A DNA stretch of 13,996 nucleotides, taken from assembly GCA_018398765.1 (NCBI GenBank), contig JAHBMJ010002072.1, positions 10,001 through 23,996 of the forward strand, in the 5' to 3' direction. This stretch comes from Chromera velia (Eukaryota > Sar > Chromeraceae). This document shows positions 8,691 through 13,996 of the stretch, piece by piece (position 1 is the stretch's first letter; each line of letters begins with the position of its first letter). The position numbers were made by a program, and so were the translations under genes. A model generated the notes under the pieces. It did no database searches. It was not told the DNA's origin and was given only the letters and a program-made list of their open reading frames with translations.

Positions 8691-9704
8691 TATGATGATG
8701 CTCTTTTGATGACAGAATCAACTGTAGGAGAGCAACACAGTCAGTTGTACAACAGATTTCAGTCTGGTCTGAAGGTGAATGTATGTGTCAGGACCTTCCT
8801 ATCGGTCGCAAGGTTAGACTTCCAGCTGATGGATTCGGGTCAGCAGAGTCCGTGTAAGTGAGTATCATCTACCTGTCTATATCTGTTTGACAGAACGTCC
8901 GTGGTAGGAGTGCTGGATTGATCGAGACCCTCGCGAAGGCTGCTGGAAAAGGAGCAGGGGCATAATGCAAATTAGATCTTAGAAGTCAGACTACAGATGC
9001 AAAACCAGTAAGAGCTTTTAGAACTAAGCTTTCTGGTCTCAAACGGGCAGGGCAGGATAGATCTGAATAGTCAAAAGGCTTCAAGGTGTGTCAGGTTAGC
9101 GGATCTGCCTATGAGTGCTTATGTATCATGTATGCAGGCATATGGACGGTTGGTCTTACTTTGAGGACCTCAAGTCTAGAGGCGAGATTTATGACTGCAG
9201 CTAGAAGAGTTAAAAACTGGAAAATCCCCTAGCTTTGCCATAAGGAGCAATCTTCTGAAGTGTTGGAGAGGCAACCAGTCTGACGCTGGATGCAGTTTTC
9301 CCTTTACAGGCTTTTTTAGACTGCTAAGCAACCTGATGGGCTATCTATGTTGTTTTCTCTCTAAGACTTATCTAGCTAACAGTAAGCATTCTAAGCTGAA
9401 AAAGATGTTTGTTATTGTAGAGACACCTAAGAAACTTAAAGTTACATAAAATAAGTGTTTGCTAATTATGTGTAGCATAATAGTTTGGTTATCATAAATT
9501 TAAAAAACTTAATTACTACATTATTAATTAAGTTGTATTAACCTGTCAATGACACTTCAAAAATAAAAAAAAAATCGGATTTAAAGTACCATTCATGAAA
9601 CTCGGAGCACGTACTTTATGTTTTTTTTTTGTTTGGCTGATTAATTGGAGAGAGGGGACGATGTATACAGTATAAATATAGCATAAAACGTGATGTAACA
9701 TTTC
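8691..9704. other. right-only segment of the element, unassigned
   Basis: It lies between the outer end of the right arm and the right terminal repeat; the left side has only 84 bases in the equivalent place. The first 750 bases are of mixed composition and the last 250 are AT-rich. Frames are short. One without an early ATG runs about 9188-9448 (for example SPSFAIRSNLLKCWRGN), and stretches in other frames look weakly protein-like, so this could be a degraded coding remnant. Nothing was recognised. Confidence 0.4.
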
Positions 9705-9749
9705 AGGTCCAACTTGAGGGCAAAAGTCTATTTAAGAAGGCACAAGCCT
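9705..9749 (-). repeat. right terminal inverted repeat (45 bp)
   Basis: It starts AGGTCCAACTTGAGGG and ends GGCACAAGCCT, the inverse of 3317-3361 with three mismatches. It is followed at once by GCCA, the duplicated target. Confidence 0.75.
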
Positions 9750-9753
9750 GCCA
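9750..9753. repeat. right target-site duplication GCCA
   Basis: It is identical to 3313-3316 and lies directly after the right terminal repeat. The next bases, TGAATGTGCATGG, resume the host exon. Confidence 0.6.
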
Positions 9754-9875
9754 TGAATGTGCATGGAAACGGACCGAAGGTTGTTCATATCGTCTCGCCA
9801 TTGTCAGGCATGAAGGGGCTACAGATAGAATACTTTTCACGCGCGCACTTAGACTTTGTTGAACCGTTCAACCAG
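9754..9875 (+). CDS. exon 5, 3' half
   Basis: Joined to 3316, this restores GCC-ATG-AAT-GTG and reads MNVHGNGPKVVHIVSPLSGM, then LQIEYFSRAHLDFVEPFNQ. It ends in phase 0 at CAG/GTATTT. A transcript starting inside the element could begin translation at the ATG at 9753-9755. The sequence is protein-like and unrecognised. Its frame was picked because it alone continues both the left half (3101-3316) and exon 6. Confidence 0.6.
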
Positions 9876-10005
9876 GTATTTTAATGAGAGGGCGGGGGGG
9901 GGGTTGGTTGCAGGCTTTTTGTCTAGTCTCTCTCTCTCTCTCTCTCTCTGTGTATGTGTGTGTGTGTGGGACCCCAGTGTATGTGTGTGTATGTATGTGT
10001 GTGTA

Positions 10006-10082
<77 letters not shown>

Positions 10083-10146
10083 TTGTGTGTGTATGGTGCT
10101 CCCTATTCAAAACATTCTTCGTTTCTTCTTTGTTTTTTGAATGCAG
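9876..10146 (+). other. intron 5, filled with microsatellites
   Basis: It begins GTATTTTAATG and ends TTTTGAATGCAG. In order it contains a G run (about 9893-9903), a TC repeat (about 9926-9949), TG/TATG repeats, a TA run (about 10020-10044) and another TG run to about 10090. Alternating purine-pyrimidine runs of this kind are prone to Z-DNA and length change. Confidence 0.6.
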
Positions 10147-10521
10147 AACAACGTCGATGAGCTGTTTCAAAAGCTCTAAGAAATGTGCGGGTCAGCGACC
10201 TCCCTTATTTGGGAGCTGCAGGGGATTACTATGCAGCGAGATCCTCACTCCTGGCCGAAGTTCGCTGACCAGATGAGGGATGATGTCAGGTTTGAGTCCG
10301 CGCAGTTCGTCGAGCTGCTTTTTGACATTGGCTCCGGAATTACTCGCGAGACGGTTATGTTCTGTGTGTGCACACACCAGAAAGCTCCCGAAAGGCAGCA
10401 GATCGTCAGACCAGACGGGATCTACCTTATGAAAGAAGCGGAGGAGGCGGTGACTATGCTGAAAGACGGTTACAAGAAAAGAGTTTTCTTTAACGAATGA
10501 AACATGTCTGCAACGCAAAAG
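10147..10521 (+). CDS. exon 6 of the unknown gene, with in-frame TAA and TGA
   Basis: The exon reads NNVDELFQKL, then TAA (10177-10179), GAA and ATG (10183). It continues for 105 codons: MCGSATSLIWELQGITM, HSWPKFADQMRDDVRFESAQ, FDIGSGITRETVMFCVCTHQ, RPDGIYLMKEAEEAVTML. TGA follows at 10498, then AAC, then ATG (10504) with SATQK to the donor AAG/GTGGGC. All these parts are in one frame and join exons 5 and 7 in phase. Gene predictors would probably call 10183-10500 on its own as a 105-residue protein. An alternative donor GCG/GTGACT (after 10451) would splice past the TGA in phase but discard coding-like sequence. Family unknown. Confidence 0.55.
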
Positions 10522-10710
10522 GTGGGCAAGGAAGATCTCTCTCATTATTTTTTTCGTTAATTGCCCTTCACTTACAGAGTGTAAAACTTTAAGAAGGCTT
10601 CATTTCTCTCTCTCGCTCCCTCTTGGATCCCCCCCTGCCCCCCCTCTCTCTCTCTTTGGTTCGCACGTACAGACTTTGACGTTTGAGTGTTGTTGCTTGT
10701 TTGTGTGCAG

Positions 10711-10828
10711 TCGCTCAGGGGGGTCATGCAGGCAACTGATGTGGCGATCGAGTTTGAGAAGACTGACTATGCTGTGATGATCTCCAACACTTCAGAGGCA
10801 CCTCTGGTCTGGATTTTGAACGGCGCAC
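10711..10828 (+). CDS. exon 7 of the unknown gene
   Basis: This 118-base exon lies between TTGTGTGCAG (intron 6, 10522-10710) and GTGAGT (intron 7, 10829-11006). It reads SLRGVMQATDVAIEFEKTDY, then AVMISNTSEAPLVWILNGA. It carries one base (C) that joins CC of exon 8 to give Pro. Both splice sites are strong and the phases fit. It has a compact alternating hydrophobic pattern of beta-strand type, with no known motif. Confidence 0.65.
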
Positions 10829-11006
10829 GTGAGTCATTTTTCTCTCTCCGATTCGATACGTGCAATTCAACTTGCAGCTCTGTTCAGTTTTGATTGTTCT
10901 TTCTTTTTTGAACCTTAATGCTTAATGCTTTAGCACGCGGGTTTGGCAACGATCAATTGATCGATAGATGTACCAATCAATTTATTTTTTTCTTTCTTTT
11001 TTGCAG

Positions 11007-11785
11007 CCCGTGTGCTCTGGATTCAGAGCTTTAACCTCCAACACGATAAAGAGAGAGAGGCCCAGATGGCAGTAGAGGAGAAGTTTCTGGCAGGAGTCAA
11101 AAAGGTTATCCTGTTGGGGGAGAAGCATTTCCCTAAAGCCTGGGCAAACAAGGTGAAGGAGATGCGACCACCTGAGCCGATCTGTCCTGCTTGTCCAAAG
11201 GGAAAGAAGCAACAGACAGAGAAGGACGAGTCCCAGACCATGGCTGCTCAGCCTAGTAGACGACCCCGTCGGAATCGGGAAGAAGAGGCGACAGTGGAGG
11301 AACTGAATCCCGATGAACTGTTTGGAGAAGAGTCTGAGGAAGGCGCAGACGCAGACTCAGACGAAAACGGTTCGTTTGAAAGCGGGGAGGGGAGTTCTGA
11401 GGATGAAGATTCCAGTGACTCAGAGGATAAAAAAAAAAAGAAAAAGAAGAAGGGAAAGAAGGGCACAGAAACAAAGAAAACAGAGTCAGAAGAGGATGAT
11501 GATACCCAACAGACAGCGAAAAAGAAGTCAAGAAGGGGAGCAGCCACACAAGCGAGAGTAGCGAAGCCGCAGACTGGCGTTCGGTTGAGTGAAGGGGAAG
11601 ACCGCTTGCCCCATCTGAGGGGGAACAGGAACAAGACAGACAACAGACGTGAGGGGATGCTGAGAAAGAATCAAACCTCGCTGGAGGTCGATTCTCTCCG
11701 ACAGCTTGCGAAGGAAGAAGAAGAGAAAGAGAAGAAGAAGAAGAAGAAGAAGAGGAAGGAGGAGGGGGGGGATAACAAAAAATAG
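11007..11785 (+). CDS. last exon of the unknown gene, with an acidic and lysine-rich tail
   Basis: It follows TTTTTTGCAG and opens PRVLWIQSFNLQHDKEREAQ, with a globular helical part (KFLAGVKKVILLGEKHFPKA) and one CPACPKGKK (a single CxxC, not enough for a zinc site). From about 11230 it becomes low-complexity. First comes a Glu/Asp/Ser-rich stretch (ELFGEESEEGADADSDENGS, DEDSSDSED). Runs of lysine follow (11430-11460), then a mixed basic region and a Glu/Lys tract (11705-11770). It ends at TAG 11783-11785. Lys/Arg clusters could act as nuclear localisation signals. Such tails are common in chromatin and nucleolar proteins, but composition alone does not prove it. Confidence 0.7.
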
Positions 11786-11944
11786 AAAAGCGGAAAAGAG
11801 AAGGAGGCAGACAACGTAGGGGGAGCAGGGAAGAAAAAGAAGGGTGGGGGGGGGGAGGGGGGCCCTAATTGACTAGCTTACCTCATAGATAGAATAACTG
11901 GAGAAGACCCACTTGATCTGGCAGACGGCCCATCTTCATTCTCT
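11786..11944 (+). other. 3' flank with a G-rich run
   Basis: This is probably 3' UTR. 11843-11862 is nearly all G in runs of three or more and could fold as a G-quadruplex. It is followed by GGCCC and ordinary sequence. No terminator-like element is expected or seen in this eukaryotic setting. Confidence 0.35.
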
Positions 11945-12490
11945 ATGAGCGGTACCCTTTCTGTTTCTGATTTGTTTCTCTGTGCAGACATTGTTGCACA
12001 GTATCTGGCAGATGGTGGAAACCGTAACAGTTTTTGTATGACTGTTTGCGATTTGGGTTGCGACGTGAGCCGCTCTCTGCTGATTTTGACTGTCGTAATA
12101 CAGAAAACCGGCGTCTTTGTCGAGTGGTGTATCGGTATTGAGGGTGATACATCGAGATATCTTCTTTCATCTCTCTTTGTATCAAAGTGTTCAAAAAAAC
12201 TAAAAGAGGAAGGTCGTTTTCTGCCTGCAGGCATCGAAATAGTACAAGGCGATTTCACGTCGCCCGTGATCTTCAAGAAAAGCTATTTTTCGCTTTCTCA
12301 ACAAGACAATTTTATAGAGAGAATGATCTTATTCTTTCATTTTGTATCTGTGTCTGGGGAGAAATCAGAAGAAATCTCCCCTCTTGCCACAATCTTAAAT
12401 GAAAAAAAAAAAAAGAGAGAATGTGTGCATCCTCACAGCAGACTGTGCTCTCGTCCAGGAACTCGAAGGTTTCAACTGGAAGCTTGTTGA
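11945..12490 (+). CDS. 181-codon open frame, doubtful
   Basis: ATG at 11945 opens MSGTLSVSDLFLCADIVAQY and ends RFQLEAC before TGA. Composition is mildly hydrophobic with several cysteines, and no domain was recognised. It contains a splice-acceptor-like TCTCTGTGCAG near 11977-11987, and a 132-codon frame lies opposite on the minus strand (11878-12276). It could be a small gene, an exon of a downstream gene, or 3' UTR that is open by chance. I lean to the last. Confidence 0.2.
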   Translation: MSGTLSVSDLFLCADIVAQYLADGGNRNSFCMTVCDLGCDVSRSLLILTVVIQKTGVFVEWCIGIEGDTSRYLLSSLFVSKCSKKLKEEGRFLPAGIEIVQGDFTSPVIFKKSYFSLSQQDNFIERMILFFHFVSVSGEKSEEISPLATILNEKKKKRECVHPHSRLCSRPGTRRFQLEAC

Positions 12491-13110
12491 AGCCTTTTCT
12501 GTTCAGATATCTGGAGAGGACCACGACATGTTTCGACTGTATTTCATGATCTGATTCTTCGAATGCTTTGAGTCCAATGTCTCAGTGCGATGTTTCAAAA
12601 TGTTTGTACAAAAAAAAACTTAAACTCCGAACAATAAATTAATGTATTGCAGAGCTAGGTGATTGATTGGTGAATAGCACATATAACACAAATCTATTTT
12701 TCTTTTTGAATAATTTATGATTAGCTTTAATTCGATTGTTTGAAACACTGATAAATTTATGGTACGAGAATTTAATGTGAAAGCTGATTTTTTTTTTAAA
12801 AAATGTAGATATAGTCATAGTGATGTATGTATAATATATCTAGTGATATATATATAAATTAAGTTTAACTAGGACAGTTTATTCCACTTTAATTTATTTT
12901 CTTTGCAGCAAATCCAATAAAATGCTTTGAATTTCATTTACAGTTATTTAAAGTCAAAGAAAAAAAAAATTAAAAGTCACTTTCTAGTACAAAGGTTCCC
13001 ATTGTCAGTACAGTCAGTTGAGTAACAGTTCATGAAATCTCTCAGAAAATAGGGATGTTCGCAACGAGAGTAGGGGATCACACACTGTGCGCCTTTTTAT
13101 ATGTCTGTAC
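12491..13110. other. AT-rich intergenic region with AATAAA hexamers
   Basis: No coding sequence is visible. AATAAA occurs at 12633-12638 and 12916-12921 and could serve as polyadenylation signals, though the sequence is AT-rich enough for chance hits. Composition resembles the AT-rich outer parts of the inserted element, but I found no clear match between them. Confidence 0.35.
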
Positions 13111-13899
13111 ATGTCTAGTGTATGTGCTTTCTCCTCCCTATTTCCTTTCGAACGCTTTTTGACCAGCTCCTCTTTAACCTAATGCATGATCCCTCCCTTC
13201 TCGTTCTGCTTATATGTATGCATATGTGTGCATGCATAGAATCGATCATAGGGTCGGCGTACGTGCGTATTACGTGCATGCGTGTACACGTGTAAACTTT
13301 GAGCTGCATGAAGAAGGTGTACAGATGTGTACAGAACGTAAGAAGCAAAGAAGAAGGAGAAGAAAGAAAACAAACACGCATCTGTATGTTTCTGCTTCTC
13401 TTTTCTGTTTCTCTTTTCTTTTTTTCTCTCCCGCCCTCTCTCTCTCTTTCTCTCTCTCTTTGTTTGTGTTTATGTTTATATTTGTGTGTGTGTGTATGTG
13501 TGTATGTATGTGTATGTGTGTGTGAGAGAGAGAAAGAGAGAGAGAGAGAGAAAGAGGGCAAAGCAAAGGATAAAAGGATTGGGGAAAGGAAATAAAGGGA
13601 AGAAAATGAAAAAGAAACAGAGAGGGGCAAAAGAGGTGAAAAGAGGTCATGCGGGTTTGCACGTGCGTGTGTGTGTATATATATATATATGTGTGTGTGT
13701 GTGTATGTGTGTGTGTATGTATATGTATATGTGTGTGTGCGTATGCGTGCATGCGAGCAACCCAAATTTTCTGCAAAAATGTTTGAACTTATGTATCTAT
13801 ATTTTTTTTGTAAAAACTGGGTTCCCTTTGGTTTTCACTGTACACTGCCCTTTCAATCACACAGAGAGATTACAGAGAGACTCTGTGTGTTTGTGTATA

Positions 13900-13932
<33 letters not shown>

Positions 13933-13952
13933 GTGTGTGTGTGTGTATGTGT

Positions 13953-13994
<42 letters not shown>

Positions 13995-13996
13995 AT
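13111..13996. repeat. microsatellite-rich region to the window end
   Basis: 13430-13560 passes from TC to TG/TATG and then GA repeats. 13660-13740 is TG and TA repeats, and 13885-13996 is TA then TG running off the edge. Between them are purine-rich stretches (13340-13375, 13550-13650). TGCATGC sites occur at 13229-13236 and 13275-13281. Long frames on either strand are translations of these repeats and are not genes. Confidence 0.6.

Larger units (their letters stand above)
3317..9749. mobile_element. 6.43-kb foldback-like DNA transposon, probably non-autonomous
   Basis: It is bounded by 45-bp inverted terminal repeats and flanked by GCCA duplications. From the left it holds the terminal repeat, an 84-base AT-rich spacer (3362-3445), a 2-kb arm, a 1.2-kb loop, the inverted copy of the arm, a 1-kb right-only segment and the second terminal repeat. 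No open frame with a recognisable transposase, integrase or reverse transcriptase is present. The longer frames inside are low-complexity readings of purine or pyrimidine tracts. A 4-bp duplication is known for several cut-and-paste superfamilies (for example Sola, Ginger and some Academ), but the ends are not enough to choose one. It would depend on an enzyme supplied elsewhere. Its insertion breaks exon 5 of the host gene. Confidence 0.75.
441..11785 (+). pseudogene. multi-exon gene of unknown family, broken by a transposon, three in-frame stops and one frameshift
   Basis: Eight exons on the plus strand join through GT-AG introns whose phases all agree: 1, 0, 2, 1, 0, 0 and 1 nt carried over. 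The exon bases sum to 3416. One missing base near 927-932 brings the total to 3417, exactly 1139 codons with the terminal TAG at 11783. Inside that frame lie TAG (codon about 540), TAA (about 726) and TGA (about 833), and a 6.43-kb element splits exon 5. Open frame on both sides of every break, with intact splice sites, suggests recent decay of a once functional gene. The alternatives are stop readthrough or several genes fused in this model. I recognise no domain. The N-terminal two-thirds looks globular, with a charged helix at about residues 505-540. The C-terminal third becomes acidic and lysine-rich, which would suit a nuclear or nucleic-acid-associated protein, but that is inference only. 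Confidence 0.6.

Noticed and set aside
3440-8696. The arms as a separate nested transposon with its own duplication
   Set aside because: The flanks (TCTAG on the left, TATGA on the right) share no convincing duplication, so I left it as part of one element.
8583-8861. 92-codon open frame
   Set aside because: It starts in the AT-rich end of the right arm and crosses the arm boundary at 8690. No homology was recognised and the left arm has no counterpart frame.
9856-10276. Frames of alternating Cys-Val and Tyr-Ile
   Set aside because: They are translations of the TG and TA microsatellites in intron 5.
1-13996. tRNA, rRNA, CRISPR array or LTR retroelement
   Set aside because: I saw no cloverleaf, no rRNA core sequence, no regular repeat-spacer array, and no direct long terminal repeats or reverse-transcriptase motifs.

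Overview
The window is nuclear DNA of a eukaryote. It has GT-AG introns of about 180-290 bases with pyrimidine-rich acceptors, no bacterial operon structure, long dinucleotide microsatellites and one large transposon-like insertion. Four ATGCAT hexamers, two of them inside GCATGCAT, lie upstream of the gene. TGCATGC-type sites are classic ApiAP2 targets in apicomplexans and their relatives, so with the intron style and repeat load a chromerid-like or other alveolate/protist alga is my guess. That assignment is weak because no gene here is diagnostic.

Layout. Positions 1-440 are upstream sequence. From 441 to 11785 runs one multi-exon plus-strand gene: exons 441-1133, 1420-1517, 1698-2284, 2492-2919, 3101-3316 continued at 9754-9875, 10147-10521, 10711-10828 and 11007-11785. 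All splice phases agree, and the joined frame is about 1,139 codons. The frame is broken in five places: a one-base frameshift near 927-932, in-frame TAG (2730), TAA (10177) and TGA (10498), and a 6.43-kb insertion in exon 5. I call it a decaying gene (pseudogene). I do not recognise its family. Its C-terminus is a long acidic and lysine-rich low-complexity tail.

The insertion (3317-9749) is a DNA-transposon-like, apparently non-autonomous element. It has 45-bp terminal inverted repeats (42/45 matching) and a 4-bp GCCA target-site duplication. Removing it with one GCCA copy restores the host frame exactly. Inside are two 2-kb inverted arms (3446-5428 and 6624-8690) around a 1.2-kb loop, so the element is foldback-like. 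Each arm carries about 1 kb of polypurine/polypyrimidine sequence. The loop holds a 175-185-bp tandem unit and four copies of a 35-bp imperfect palindrome. A 1-kb segment (8691-9704) occurs only on the right side. No transposase was recognised.

Positions 11786-13996 hold a G-rich stretch, an unassigned open frame, AT-rich sequence with AATAAA hexamers, and TG/TA/TC/GA microsatellites up to the window end.
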